In this document: in pieces, positions 7,830-16,876 of the stretch | Layout: every line of letters begins with the position of its first letter | Numbering within the stretch: the first letter of the stretch is position 1 | NCBI RefSeq assembly: GCF_000732485.2 | Contig: NZ_JAQV02000009.1 | Span: 1 to 64,000, forward strand | From: Bacillus sp. SJS | GTDB taxonomy: Bacteria > Bacillota > Bacilli > Bacillales > Bacillaceae | Length of the DNA: 64,000 nucleotides | Direction of reading: 5' to 3' | Translations under genes and position numbers: made by a program | Notes under the pieces: generated by a model | Databases searched by the model: none | Told to the model about the DNA's origin: nothing | The model's input: only the letters and a program-made list of their open reading frames with translations

Positions 7830-9377
7830 CTATTCCCACTCAATGGTTGCAGGCGGTTTGCTCGTAATATCGTACACAACCCGGTTCACGTGGCTTACTT
7901 CATTGACAATTCTCGTGGAGATGACTTCAAGCACATCCCAAGGAATTCTTGCCCAGTCAGATGTCATACCATCAATGGATGTAACCGCGCGGATTCCAAT
8001 TGTGTAGTCATACGTTCTTGCGTCACCCATAACCCCTACACTGCGGATATCAGGAAGAACCGTGAAGTACTGCCAGATTTCGCGTTCAAGATCGGCTTTC
8101 GCCACTTCTTCACGCAGGATGGCATCGGATTCGCGGACTATTTCCAGTTTATCTTCCGTAATCTCACCAAGCACGCGGATTCCAAGACCCGGTCCAGGGA
8201 AAGGCTGGCGCCAGACGATTTCATCCGGAATCCCCATTTCGCTTCCAAGAGCACGGACTTCGTCTTTAAACAGGGTGTTCAAAGGCTCGATCAGCTTGAA
8301 TTGCATATCTTCTGGAAGTCCGCCGACGTTATGATGGGATTTAATCGTTTGGGCTGTTGCCGTGCCGCTCTCGATGATATCCGTATAAAGCGTTCCTTGT
8401 GCAAGGAATTCAATGCCTTTCAGTTTCGTTGCTTCATCATCAAAGACATAAATGAATTCATTTCCGATGATTTTACGTTTTTGCTCCGGATCGGAAACTC
8501 CCTTCAGCTTGTCCATAAACCGTTCCTTTGCATCGACTTTAATTACGTTCATATTAAAGCCTTCGCTGAAGGTTTTCATGACGCCCTCTGCTTCATCCTT
8601 GCGAAGCAGTCCGTGATCAACGAATATACAGGTCAGCTGATCGCCAATCGCTTTATGGATTAACACCGCTACAACAGATGAATCCACACCGCCGCTCAAC
8701 GCGCACAATACGTTTTTGTTTCCTACTTGCTCACGGATTTTCTGCGTTTCGATTTCAATAAAATTTTCCATTGTCCACTCATCGTGGCACTGGCAAATCT
8801 CATGTACAAAGTTTTTAAGAAGATCATTTCCAAATTCAGAGTGGCGTACTTCAGGGTGGAACTGCACTCCATAAAGACGGCGTTCTTCATTGCTCATTGC
8901 AGCGAATGGGCAGGACGGGCTGACGGCGTCCACTTTGAACTGCGGCGGAATCTCGGCAACAAGATCTCCGTGACTCATCCAAACCGTTTGTTCTTCAGGC
9001 AATTGCGTGAACAAGGCTGGAGAGTCCTGAACTTTAATCCGGGCTTTTCCATATTCTCTATGGCCGGCTGCTTCAACGCGTCCGCCAAGGTAATGCGTCA
9101 TCAGCTGCATACCGTAGCAAATGCCAAGTACAGGGATGCCAAGGTCAAAAATCCGTTCGTCACAGCGGAATGCATTCTCCCCATAAACGCTGTTCGGACC
9201 GCCTGATAAAATAATCCCTTTCGGATTGATTTTCTTAATCATGTCCGCTGTAAGCGTATGAGGATGAAGTTCGCTGTATACACCGATTTCACGGATTCTT
9301 CTCGTGATCAGCTGGTTATACTGGCTTCCAAAATCCAGTACAAGAATCATTTCCTGGTCTTGAATTGATATAGTCAT
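7830..9377 (-). CDS. guaA: GMP synthase (glutamine-hydrolysing)
   Basis: Converts XMP to GMP using ATP and glutamine. The 515-aa protein matches the normal length. Residues ~10-200 are the class I glutamine amidotransferase (LGICYGMQ nucleophile elbow with Cys, and HPEVRHSE with His-Glu). Residues ~205-400 are the ATP-pyrophosphatase with the P-loop SGGVDSSV. The C-terminal dimerisation part ends [10 protein letters not shown], as in B. subtilis. The frame is open further upstream, through a repeat element, but ATG 9377 follows GAAGAGGTG and gives the expected MT...[12 protein letters not shown] start. It sits downstream of a guanine riboswitch and before pbuG, so both GMP formation and guanine uptake are under guanine control. 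Confidence 0.97.
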   Translation of the reverse strand: MTISIQDQEMILVLDFGSQYNQLITRRIREIGVYSELHPHTLTADMIKKINPKGIILSGGPNSVYGENAFRCDERIFDLGIPVLGICYGMQLMTHYLGGRVEAAGHREYGKARIKVQDSPALFTQLPEEQTVWMSHGDLVAEIPPQFKVDAVSPSCPFAAMSNEERRLYGVQFHPEVRHSEFGNDLLKNFVHEICQCHDEWTMENFIEIETQKIREQVGNKNVLCALSGGVDSSVVAVLIHKAIGDQLTCIFVDHGLLRKDEAEGVMKTFSEGFNMNVIKVDAKERFMDKLKGVSDPEQKRKIIGNEFIYVFDDEATKLKGIEFLAQGTLYTDIIESGTATAQTIKSHHNVGGLPEDMQFKLIEPLNTLFKDEVRALGSEMGIPDEIVWRQPFPGPGLGIRVLGEITEDKLEIVRESDAILREEVAKADLEREIWQYFTVLPDIRSVGVMGDARTYDYTIGIRAVTSIDGMTSDWARIPWDVLEVISTRIVNEVSHVNRVVYDITSKPPATIEWE

Positions 9378-9410
9378 AACGGCACCTCTTCTTCGTCTAT
9401 TTGGAATTAA

Positions 9411-9595
9411 GAAAAGCGCAAGCGCCTTGCAGGAATGAAGTTCTGCTAAGTGCGAGGCGTCCTGTCGCAGCACAGAACTGACCCGCGTCCTGCGAGCCTC
9501 CGACAAGCATAAGGCCATCAGCCGGAGGAAGGCGGCATTCCTTCCGCAGGATGAGAGACTTAAGACCTCGGGGGGCTAGGCGCTGGAGCTGGACA
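9411..9595 (-). repeat. Dispersed Bacillaceae-type repeat (AAGCGC...GGCGCTGGAGCT)
   Basis: About 185 bp bounded by AGCGCCT (9421-9427) and AGGCGCT (9578-9584) as inverted ends. It contains the CCGACAAGCATAAG and GGGGCTAGGCGCTGGAGCT segments that recur between genes in many Bacillaceae genomes (general recall, no search done). It lies between the guaA riboswitch terminator and the guaA start, so it is part of the guaA leader. It lengthens the frame in front of guaA artificially. No coding role is seen. Confidence 0.75.
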
Positions 9596-9647
9596 AATCA
9601 CCTTTTTAAAATAAATGATTTGGTAAAAACCACACATTCTTAAACGG

Positions 9648-9707
9648 CAAAAAAGCTGAAACTTGCCTTCATATATAAAAATATAAGAAGGCAGAATTCC
9701 AGCTTTT
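9648..9707 (-). terminator. Riboswitch expression-platform terminator of guaA
   Basis: Long hairpin on the minus strand: AAAAGCTG...GCCTTC, an A/T loop, then GAAGGC...CAGC followed by TTTTTT. The GCCTTC arm repeats the P1-strand sequence of the aptamer (CCTTCATA), so alternative pairing with P1 can switch the terminator. Confidence 0.85.
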
Positions 9708-9723
9708 AACAGACTGTATCCTG

Positions 9724-9794
9724 CCTTCATAGTCAGATCATTTAAGGTAATCCGGTAGAGACTCTCGAACCATATTATCGAGGATATATGAAGG
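9724..9794 (-). ncRNA. Purine riboswitch aptamer (guanine type), guaA leader
   Basis: P1 CCTTCATA (9787-9794 side) pairs with TATGAAGG (9724-9731 side). The core reads ATAATATGGTTCGAGAGTCTCTACCGG followed by ACCTTAAATGATCTGACTATG in split conserved blocks. J3/1 is GACTAT with C at the ligand-pairing position, so the specificity is guanine. It precedes guaA, separated from it by a terminator and a repeat element. B. subtilis guaA lacks such an element as far as recalled; it is known from some other Bacillaceae. Confidence 0.94.
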
Positions 9795-9816
9795 TGAAAA
9801 TCGTTTAATTTTCCCC

Positions 9817-9845
9817 ATTCTAACAATCAGATAGGATCCGGTCAA
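9817..9845 (-). promoter_or_regulatory. guaA promoter
   Basis: TTGACC (9840-9845), 17 bp, TAGAAT (9817-9822) on the minus strand. The -35 overlaps the stop codon of yebA (9842-9844). Transcription would start ~15 bp before the riboswitch. Confidence 0.75.
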
Positions 9846-12040
9846 GATGATGTTCTTTTAATTAAATTTTCCCACAATTCAGCTATTTTATCCCACTCCG
9901 CTTTTGCATCATCTCTTTTGTACAGTGCTTTTTCATAGCCCTTTGTAATATGAAGCATGTCATGGGAGCTGAGCGAGTAGTCCACGGATTTGGCAAATTC
10001 TCTGAGCGTCTCTCCATCCTGCCTTTTCAGCCCAAACCTTTCCAGCTGTTTGAGCAGGGCTGGATAGGCTGAGAAAAACACCTCGTCATCGCTTCGGTTT
10101 TTATATCTTGCCAGCATGATGAATGTTAGCCATTTTTTTCTTGTCAAATACAGAACCGCTGCAAGCACCAAAACTCCTCCGATTACTGCATAAAAACCTG
10201 TGCTGCCGATACTGAACTTGCTCCAATCAAACGTTTGTTTAGATGGTGCGGGTTGATCCGGCGCTTCCGTATCCTCCGGTTTTTCCGGCTTCTGCTGCTC
10301 CGGCTGCGTCTCAGGGACAGGCGGCGGCTGTGTGCTTGATTCGGTATTCTCCGTAAAGCTGTACGGGTTTGTAAATCCCTTTGTCGGTTCAAACGGTACC
10401 CATCCAGCACCCGGAAAATAAACTTCAACCCAAGAGTGAGCATTATTATTGGTCACTTCATAGATCCGGCCGGAGCCTTCCGTATCCATCCCCTTATAAT
10501 CTCCCTCGGTATATCCCTTCACCCATCTTGCAGGGATGCCGGAAGCACGGAGAAGAACGATCATCGAGGTTGAGAAATTATCACAATAGCCCTGCATCGT
10601 TTCAAACAGGAATTGATCCACATAATCCTGGTCCTCTGACGGCACCCCAACCTCCTGCGTATTATAGGAAAAGTCCGAACCGTTTAAATGGCGTTCGATT
10701 GCTTTCGCTTTATCATATAGATTTTCTTCCTTAGCCGTAAGCCCGCTTGCTAAATCCAAAACGCGCTGAGGCATTTCAGGAAGCTGTGTATAACGGTTCA
10801 TTATGTCCTGCGGCACATTCTCTGTACTCTTTACCTCTTTTAGCAGGGTAATGTCATAGCTTGGATAATTGTACTTCACTTCGTAGGAATCGATTCTTTT
10901 CCCCTCCGGCACACCTGATGGGGTCATTTCCTCTGTATCCAGATTAACGAGAAGTCCTGATACTTCCTCCGAAACATATTCCGTTAGCCCCATAGGATAG
11001 ATTACATGATCGTACCCATATTGACGGGCAATATCAATCCTCGCAGTAAGGCTCTCGGTTGGTGTTCCCGCTTCAGACCAGGTGATGCCGATGTTATCTT
11101 TTTCCGTAAGCTGGGTCTTCCTTTCTCTTTGAGAGGTTGTCCATCCTTTCCCGGAATACACATCCTTCGTTTCCACTCTCCAGTAATGCCGCTTATTTGA
11201 TGAGGCAGTCAGGACCGGGGTGTTATCCTGCATAAACGCACCGCCAAGGCTTTCATCATTCGTCCCATATCCGATTTTTTTCATGCCTGACCCGCTTATC
11301 GCTTCATCAAGAGAACCATAGGCCGTCAAAAAAGGAACAGGATCCTGCCACTGCGGAGCGGCTTTCGGTGAGGCCATCCCTGAAACAATGGAGACCGCCA
11401 CAAAAATTAAGAGAAGCATGGTCCATTTCAAACGCGTATACCTCTTTACTGTTAGCTGCTCCATTCCTTTCAGACGATCAAAGTTGAGCATGCCCAGCAG
11501 GAAAAACCCGGCGATGACAATCCGAATGACAGCTGAAGATGCGTCATACTCCGTAAATGTATCCAAAATCGTGACATAGATGAGGGTCATTACAAAGAAG
11601 AACAGGATGCGCTTTTGCACAATGATCCAGTAATTGAGCAAATAGACGAGCAGCCACAGCAGGACGAAAAACAGGAATGTCCGGAACGGTGAGGTCATTT
11701 CCATCCATGATGAGGCAGGAATAAGACCAGCATTGTAAACAAATTCACCAGCAAAGCTTCGGAATCCCTCGACGAGCGGCATTTCTTTGTAAAAAAGCTG
11801 TTCAAGCGCGATGGCAAGGAAGCCGAGCTGAAGCGGGATGGTAATCATCCACGTTACCCTTAAATAAGAAAGGAGGAAATTAAGGGCGATAAAGAGGACG
11901 AAAATCCAGGTCGACCCGGTGTCTGTATAAATGTCCAAAGGAACAAGCCATTCCCACAGCAAAAAGAAAGCAAACAAATAGTAAAGGAGGGCCGTTATTT
12001 TCGAAAAAAAGTCTCCACTTGGCAAGGTTAAAACCTTCAT
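9842..12040 (-). CDS. yebA: TgpA-type transglutaminase-like membrane protein (YebA)
   Basis: A 732-aa protein with about six N-terminal membrane segments (residues ~10-220, DUF3488/TgpA part), a large outer domain, a transglutaminase-like core near residues 470-560 and one more membrane helix at ~620-640 followed by a cytoplasmic tail. The core shows GYCDNFSTSMIVLLRASGIP (Cys), HSWVEVYFPGAGW (His) and FEPTKGF (Asp/Glu region), so a papain-like triad is intact. A proline/glutamate-rich linker (~575-610) precedes the last helix. The gene overlaps yeaD by 4 bp and the order yeaC-yeaD-yebA-guaA matches B. subtilis. Its substrate is unknown; such clusters are usually linked to envelope protein processing. 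Confidence 0.88.
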   Translation of the reverse strand: MKVLTLPSGDFFSKITALLYYLFAFFLLWEWLVPLDIYTDTGSTWIFVLFIALNFLLSYLRVTWMITIPLQLGFLAIALEQLFYKEMPLVEGFRSFAGEFVYNAGLIPASSWMEMTSPFRTFLFFVLLWLLVYLLNYWIIVQKRILFFFVMTLIYVTILDTFTEYDASSAVIRIVIAGFFLLGMLNFDRLKGMEQLTVKRYTRLKWTMLLLIFVAVSIVSGMASPKAAPQWQDPVPFLTAYGSLDEAISGSGMKKIGYGTNDESLGGAFMQDNTPVLTASSNKRHYWRVETKDVYSGKGWTTSQRERKTQLTEKDNIGITWSEAGTPTESLTARIDIARQYGYDHVIYPMGLTEYVSEEVSGLLVNLDTEEMTPSGVPEGKRIDSYEVKYNYPSYDITLLKEVKSTENVPQDIMNRYTQLPEMPQRVLDLASGLTAKEENLYDKAKAIERHLNGSDFSYNTQEVGVPSEDQDYVDQFLFETMQGYCDNFSTSMIVLLRASGIPARWVKGYTEGDYKGMDTEGSGRIYEVTNNNAHSWVEVYFPGAGWVPFEPTKGFTNPYSFTENTESSTQPPPVPETQPEQQKPEKPEDTEAPDQPAPSKQTFDWSKFSIGSTGFYAVIGGVLVLAAVLYLTRKKWLTFIMLARYKNRSDDEVFFSAYPALLKQLERFGLKRQDGETLREFAKSVDYSLSSHDMLHITKGYEKALYKRDDAKAEWDKIAELWENLIKRTSS

Positions 12041-13254
12041 AAGCTCTTCACCTCTTTCAAGGCTTGATCAAAGAACCCTTCCGATACAGCTTCAGCCGCT
12101 ATGCCCCTCTTGTTCAAGCGGTCGAGCAAAACCTCTTCCTCCTGGGTAAGGAGCTGATTCTTTTTCCGAATAAAATAAAGCTTGAGGTCGCTGTAGCTTG
12201 CCCGGTGCTCAAGCTTCCTGACGAGCTCCATCGTAAGAACGGATACGATAAACAGATTGGAGGAACGATAGCCCCCCTGGCTCGCCATCCGCTCCTCCCA
12301 TATTGAAAAAGAGGCGGAGCTTGGTTCAGGATTTACCCTCGCAAGCTTGCGGAAAATCGTTTGAAGCTGTTTTTCTCCGGGCTGAACGGGTGTTGTATCC
12401 AATTCAGTTCCCAGCAAAATGAATCCAAGCGGAGCCCCTGTTTTTATAATGGCTTTTGCCAGAGAGGCCGTAAAGGTAATCATCGGTTCAAAGGAATCAG
12501 ACGCTTGCTGATCCATAATCAGCATCACATCATGTGTGCGGGTCTGTTCAAATTCCTTTGTCATAAACGAATCTCTTTTTGCTGTAGCCTTCCAGTCAAT
12601 CCACGCCATCCGGTCACCCGGCTGGTATTCGCGGATGCCGGATGCCATCGTCGTGTCTTTTATATAGCGCTGAGAGGAAGCGCTTGCCCCCTGCTCATAC
12701 TGGGGCTTTGAATGCCTGTAGCCCATTGAAAAGGCAGTTGGGTAGACGAGAATGGTTTTATCCGTCTTCATCGTGACCTCTTTTTCAAACAAACCGAGAA
12801 GATCACCGGTTTTAATGCGGATGCGGGAAAAATGATGCTCTCCGCGCTTCATGGATTGAACCGTATACGTAAAAACAGCTTTTCGGCGGAATCCCAGGAA
12901 AAACAACTTTCTTGCCGGCTGATCAGCAGCGGTCTGCTTCAGACCCGACGGCAGGCATTCTTCAGCGATGATATAGATAAGCGGAAAGGGAAATGGTCTT
13001 TCGAGCGTAATCTCCCCTTTAAGAATTTCGCCCGCAGAAAACTGATCCTTGCTAAGCGTTCTTGCCGCTCGAAAGGTTTGAAGCGGATAAACAGCAAGCA
13101 GGATGGAGTAAACGGCAAAAGGCAGAAAGGCGTAAAAAAGAAACCAGCTGACGAAGCCGCCTTGAAACATCGCATAGCAAAAGGCAAGCGCCGTCAATAG
13201 CAGCAGCAGAATGAGTTTCCAGATCGATTTTAAGCTTCTCAGGATGTCCTTCAA
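12037..13254 (-). CDS. yeaD: DUF58 (vWA-like) membrane protein (YeaD)
   Basis: A 405-aa protein with two N-terminal membrane helices (about 12-55) and a C-terminal DUF58 domain containing the hallmark PGDRMAWIDWKATAKRD near residue 210 and a vWA-like MLIMDQQAS segment. DUF58 proteins commonly act with MoxR ATPases, and the gene sits between a MoxR gene and the transglutaminase with 4-bp overlaps on both sides, suggesting translational coupling and a joint complex. The molecular function is not established. Confidence 0.88.
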   Translation of the reverse strand: MKDILRSLKSIWKLILLLLLTALAFCYAMFQGGFVSWFLFYAFLPFAVYSILLAVYPLQTFRAARTLSKDQFSAGEILKGEITLERPFPFPLIYIIAEECLPSGLKQTAADQPARKLFFLGFRRKAVFTYTVQSMKRGEHHFSRIRIKTGDLLGLFEKEVTMKTDKTILVYPTAFSMGYRHSKPQYEQGASASSQRYIKDTTMASGIREYQPGDRMAWIDWKATAKRDSFMTKEFEQTRTHDVMLIMDQQASDSFEPMITFTASLAKAIIKTGAPLGFILLGTELDTTPVQPGEKQLQTIFRKLARVNPEPSSASFSIWEERMASQGGYRSSNLFIVSVLTMELVRKLEHRASYSDLKLYFIRKKNQLLTQEEEVLLDRLNKRGIAAEAVSEGFFDQALKEVKSL

Positions 13255-14213
13255 GGGGTCATGGACCTCTTCACCGGCACAGGGGTGCGGCTGATAATCT
13301 CATGGACAAGGTCTGCGGCAGACTGTCCGTCATAACGGGCTTCTGATTTTAAAATCATGCGGTGGGGCAGGGCAAATGGAGCCAAATACTGAACATCATC
13401 AGGAATCACGTAATCTCTTCCGGCAAGAAAAGCATATGCTTTAGATGCTCTCATCAGGGCTACTGAACCCCTTGGACTTGCCCCAAGATAGACAGAAGGA
13501 TGATTACGGGTTTTCGTGACGATCTCAATGATGTAGCGCTTCACGGTTTCATCCATATACACCTTTTCCATTTCATCCTGCAGCTGAATGAGCTCACTCT
13601 TCGTTATAACCGGTTCGATTTGGGCAATCGGCACTTCCCCATCCGCACGGTTCAGAACGAGAAGTTCTTCCTGCGGAGTCGGATAGCCCATTTTAATTTT
13701 AAATAGAAATCGGTCCAGCTGCGCTTCCGGAAGCGGGTACGTTCCTTCATATTCAATAGGATTCTGTGTAGCAAGGACAAAAAAAGGCTTGTCGAGTGAC
13801 ATCGTCTGCCCGTCAATCGTAACGTTCCCCTCCTCCATGCCTTCCAGAAGAGACGATTGGGTTTTTGGGGAGGTACGGTTAATTTCATCCGCCAGCACGA
13901 TATTTCCCATAATCGGGCCGGGACGGTATTCAAACTCCATCTTCTGAGGGTTATATATAGAGATGCCTGTTACGTCAGAAGGCAGTAAATCCGGGGTAAA
14001 TTGAATCCGTTTAAAGTCCGCACCGACCGATTTGGCAAGTGATCTCACAAGCATCGTTTTGCCGACTCCCGGAACATCCTCCAAAAGCACATGGCCCTTT
14101 GCCAGCAATGCGGTTAAACATAGAACAGCAGCCTCCCGTTTGCCTGCCATGACCTTCTCGATATTTTCTACTACTCTTCCAAGCTGAGGTTGTATTGTCT
14201 CCAAATATTCCAT
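13251..14213 (-). CDS. yeaC: MoxR-family AAA ATPase (YeaC)
   Basis: A 320-aa AAA+ ATPase of the MoxR/RavA group. Walker A is DVPGVGKTMLVRS near residue 45, Walker B is IVLADEINRTSPKTQSSLLE near 110, and the sensor region has FVLATQNPIEYEGTYPLPEA. The arginine-finger segment GASPRGSVAL follows near 245. It is the first gene of the yeaC-yeaD-yebA unit, overlaps yeaD by 4 bp and probably acts as a chaperone-like remodelling ATPase for the DUF58 protein. Start ATG 14213 follows AGGAGGAAAC. Confidence 0.92.
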   Translation of the reverse strand: MEYLETIQPQLGRVVENIEKVMAGKREAAVLCLTALLAKGHVLLEDVPGVGKTMLVRSLAKSVGADFKRIQFTPDLLPSDVTGISIYNPQKMEFEYRPGPIMGNIVLADEINRTSPKTQSSLLEGMEEGNVTIDGQTMSLDKPFFVLATQNPIEYEGTYPLPEAQLDRFLFKIKMGYPTPQEELLVLNRADGEVPIAQIEPVITKSELIQLQDEMEKVYMDETVKRYIIEIVTKTRNHPSVYLGASPRGSVALMRASKAYAFLAGRDYVIPDDVQYLAPFALPHRMILKSEARYDGQSAADLVHEIISRTPVPVKRSMTP

Positions 14214-14404
14214 AGTTTCCTCCTAAATGAGAGATGACAGCATCAAATGATTACTATATTCGAAACCGGCTTTTGAAACCCTGCAAAGTCTATCTAAAAA
14301 CGGGGTGGGAAATGCATACAATTCATCCGTGCTTAAGTCCTATAATTATCTCTAAATATTTCGACAATTAAAAGCGGTTTTTTAAAAGAACTTGTCTTAT
14401 TTCC

Positions 14405-14440
14405 TATTTTCGCACGTTCCCTCTCTTTTTTCCAATACAA
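14405..14440. repeat. 36-bp direct repeat, copy A (downstream of topB)
   Basis: This stretch (TATTTTC.CACGTTCC....CTTTTTTCCAATACAA pattern) matches 32 of 36 positions of copy B at 16667-16702; differences are at positions 8 and 17-19. The two copies flank topB in the same orientation. The rest of the 273-bp gap between topB and yeaC shows no gene and no clear terminator. Confidence 0.8.
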
Positions 14441-14486
14441 AAACGGCCGTGCTAACGCATCGTCCGTCCTCGTTCATTGGATATAG

Positions 14487-16598
14487 TTACTTAAATGAAA
14501 ATTCGATTTTTCCGTTATTTAAAACAAGATACGCATCAAACGGATTTTTCTTGCCTTTAAACCCTTTGATCTTTTTCGTTTTGCCTTTTTCGCACAGCAA
14601 TTTAATCTGCGCAGGACTGATGGTTTTATTTAATATTTTCTTATTAAAGGCTTGCTTGCAGCCGTTCTGATAGGCGGAACAGCCGTAGAAGGTTCGCCTG
14701 TCCATCATATCGCCTTCCTTGCAGGCCGGGCAGCGGCAAATGGCTCCATCTTGCTGGGCAGGTTCAATCCGGCCTTCAACTGTAAGGCGGCCCACATCCG
14801 TTTTAGCCTGCTCCATGAGGGCAAAGCACAGCTTCCCTGCATTTTCGATGAACACTTCCCTGGACTTTTGACCGGAACCAATCCCTTTCAAAAAGGTCTC
14901 CCATTTCGCGGTCATTTCCGGTTTTGAGAGAATTGTCCCCTCCACTGCATCGCACAAAATACTCCCTTTTTGGGTGACAAACACACTATTTCTGTTTACT
15001 TCTATAAACTCACGGAGGATCAGCGTATCGATGATCCCTGCTCTTGTCGCTTCTGTTCCAAGTCCTTCGGCAGCATTCAGGGCTTCCTTCATTTCCTTGT
15101 CTTCAATGTATTTTCCAGCCGTTTTCATCAGCGTTATCAGCTGGCCGAGTGTGTACGGCTTCGGCGGCTCAGTCATGCCGTTTTTCACAGCGAGAACAGC
15201 CCTTGCCGCTTCCCCTTCTTGAACCGCAGGCAGCCGCTGCTCTTCCTCATTTTTCGGTTCCTTCCCCTCGAGGTTTTTCCAGCCGTTTATTTTGACGGTC
15301 TTCCCCTTCGTCAGAAAATCGTTTTTCCCGATTGAAGTGGTGATGACGGTTTCGTCATACACATGGTCGTCCAAAAACATTTTGAGCATGCTTTTTACGA
15401 CCTCTTCGTACACGGTTTTTTCCGGCGGAGAAAAAGCAGCGAATTTAGCCGGGGATACAAGCTTTTCTGTCGGAATAATGGCATAGTGATCTTTCACCTT
15501 GCTCGAATCTACGTATCTTTTGGATGGGTATAGGGACTTGGGTGCAAACGATAAGGAAAAGGTAGTTTTATAGCCTTCCAGGTTCCCTTTTAAGTATGAA
15601 AATTCTTCTTCCGTGATGTATTGGCTATCTGTCCTTGGATACGAAACAAACCCCTTTTCATATAGCTTTTGGACCGTTTTCAAAACAGTGGTCGGGCTCA
15701 TTTTCGTCCGTCTGTTCAGGCTTGCCTGCAGGGTCGAAAGGCTATGAAGCTTCGGCGGCTTGATCCGCTTTTCCTGGACGGAAATGTCTTTTACGGCGGC
15801 TTGATATTCATTCGTGTCCGGTGTGATATCAGGACGTATTTCCTTTTGCATGTCCTCTTCGGATTTAAATTTCTTTGGAATTTTCCCCTTATAGGTGCCG
15901 TTCTTTACGGTAAATTCTCCTTCCAGCTCAAAGAACGGCTCTGGTTTGAATTGTTCAATTTCCTTCTGCCGGTCATAGATCAGCTTCAGCACTGGAGTCT
16001 GCACCCTGCCTACACTGAAATTCTCTCTTACTCCTTTTTGCTGAAGAAGAAGGGTATATAGGCGGCTCGCATTGATCCCTATAAGCCAATCACCGATTTG
16101 CCTCGCCTGCGCTTCGTAAAAAAGCGGTTCGCTTTCCTTGCCGTCTTTCAGGTTGGAAAATCCGTTTTTCACGGCATTTTCTGTATAGGAAGAAAGCCAA
16201 AGCCGTTTCATCGGTTTATGGGCGGCACCGGACATCATGATGAGAAGACGGGCAATGTTTTCGCCCTCTCTCGCTGCATCTGTGCCGATAATAATTTCAG
16301 AAGCTTCCTTCAGCATCGATCGGACGATCCTGAATTGCTTTGCCTTGTCTTTCGATATTTTGTATTCGAATTTTTCGGGAATAATCGGCAATGTCTCAAG
16401 CGACCATTTTTTCCAGGTTTGATTGTATTCGTCCGGGTTCTTTAAATCGACTAAATGTCCAATAGCCCACGTAATAACGGCTCCTTTCGGAAATGGACCG
16501 CACGGCTTTATCTCAATATAGCCCTCTTTTTTCACTGATGGAAAAGGAGCAGCGAGCAGCTTGCCCTGATCGGGTTTTTCCGCCAATATGACGATCAA
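14487..16598 (-). CDS. topB: DNA topoisomerase III
   Basis: Type IA topoisomerase, 703 aa, relaxing and decatenating DNA through a tyrosine intermediate. The N-terminal Toprim domain starts VILAEKPDQGK and has the acidic GTDAAREGENIARLL motif near residue 105. GRVQTPVLKLIYDRQ lies near 200 and the active-site region SYPRTDSQY near 315. The C-terminus holds a Cys-rich zinc-type stretch (CRCPACKEGD ... GCSAYQNGC). The start is TTG 16598 behind AGGGGAGAATCACA. The gene is bounded by 36-bp direct repeats and lies between the Phe block and the yeaC operon, suggesting later insertion or local duplication. The N-terminus diverges from the main B. subtilis TopB (MSKTVVLAEKPSVG type), so it may be a second, accessory topB. 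Confidence 0.93.
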   Translation of the reverse strand: MIVILAEKPDQGKLLAAPFPSVKKEGYIEIKPCGPFPKGAVITWAIGHLVDLKNPDEYNQTWKKWSLETLPIIPEKFEYKISKDKAKQFRIVRSMLKEASEIIIGTDAAREGENIARLLIMMSGAAHKPMKRLWLSSYTENAVKNGFSNLKDGKESEPLFYEAQARQIGDWLIGINASRLYTLLLQQKGVRENFSVGRVQTPVLKLIYDRQKEIEQFKPEPFFELEGEFTVKNGTYKGKIPKKFKSEEDMQKEIRPDITPDTNEYQAAVKDISVQEKRIKPPKLHSLSTLQASLNRRTKMSPTTVLKTVQKLYEKGFVSYPRTDSQYITEEEFSYLKGNLEGYKTTFSLSFAPKSLYPSKRYVDSSKVKDHYAIIPTEKLVSPAKFAAFSPPEKTVYEEVVKSMLKMFLDDHVYDETVITTSIGKNDFLTKGKTVKINGWKNLEGKEPKNEEEQRLPAVQEGEAARAVLAVKNGMTEPPKPYTLGQLITLMKTAGKYIEDKEMKEALNAAEGLGTEATRAGIIDTLILREFIEVNRNSVFVTQKGSILCDAVEGTILSKPEMTAKWETFLKGIGSGQKSREVFIENAGKLCFALMEQAKTDVGRLTVEGRIEPAQQDGAICRCPACKEGDMMDRRTFYGCSAYQNGCKQAFNKKILNKTISPAQIKLLCEKGKTKKIKGFKGKKNPFDAYLVLNNGKIEFSFK

Positions 16599-16666
16599 TG
16601 TGATTCTCCCCTTATCCTTTATTCATTTGCCCAAGCGCTGCAGGCAAACAGGTGTTTCTCTTTCTT

Positions 16667-16702
16667 TATTTTCTCACGTTCCGCTTCTTTTTTCCAATAC
16701 AA
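16667..16702. repeat. 36-bp direct repeat, copy B (upstream of topB)
   Basis: 32/36 identical to 14405-14440. It lies 69 bp before the topB start. Read on the minus strand it begins TTGTATTGGAAAAAAG, so it may also hold promoter elements. The remaining DNA to 16828 holds no recognised gene. Confidence 0.8.
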
Positions 16703-16828
16703 TGATGGAGGGGTATTTATCTTGAATGACTGAAAAATTCATCATAAACCACCGGAAAGTCTGAATAACACTCTAGTCTTGACTTCGAAACGGCCATGCT
16801 TAAGGATTAGTGGCGGCTTTTATAGATA

Positions 16829-16855
16829 AAACCCCCGGGGATTGTCCCGGGGGTC
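16829..16855 (-). terminator. Terminator of the phenylalanine dehydrogenase operon
   Basis: ACCCCCGGG / CCCGGGGGT (16831-16853) is a very stable GC stem, followed on the minus strand by TTTTAT. It lies 24 bp after the stop of the E3 gene. Confidence 0.9.
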
Positions 16856-16876
16856 TCGATTTCCATTATTTTTTTA

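Noticed and set aside
7824-8663. 279-codon plus-strand frame
   Set aside because: It is antisense to guaA and reflects codon bias of that gene.
9378-9518. Longer N-terminus for guaA
   Set aside because: The extension is encoded by a dispersed repeat; ATG 9377 has GAAGAGGTG and matches known GuaA starts.
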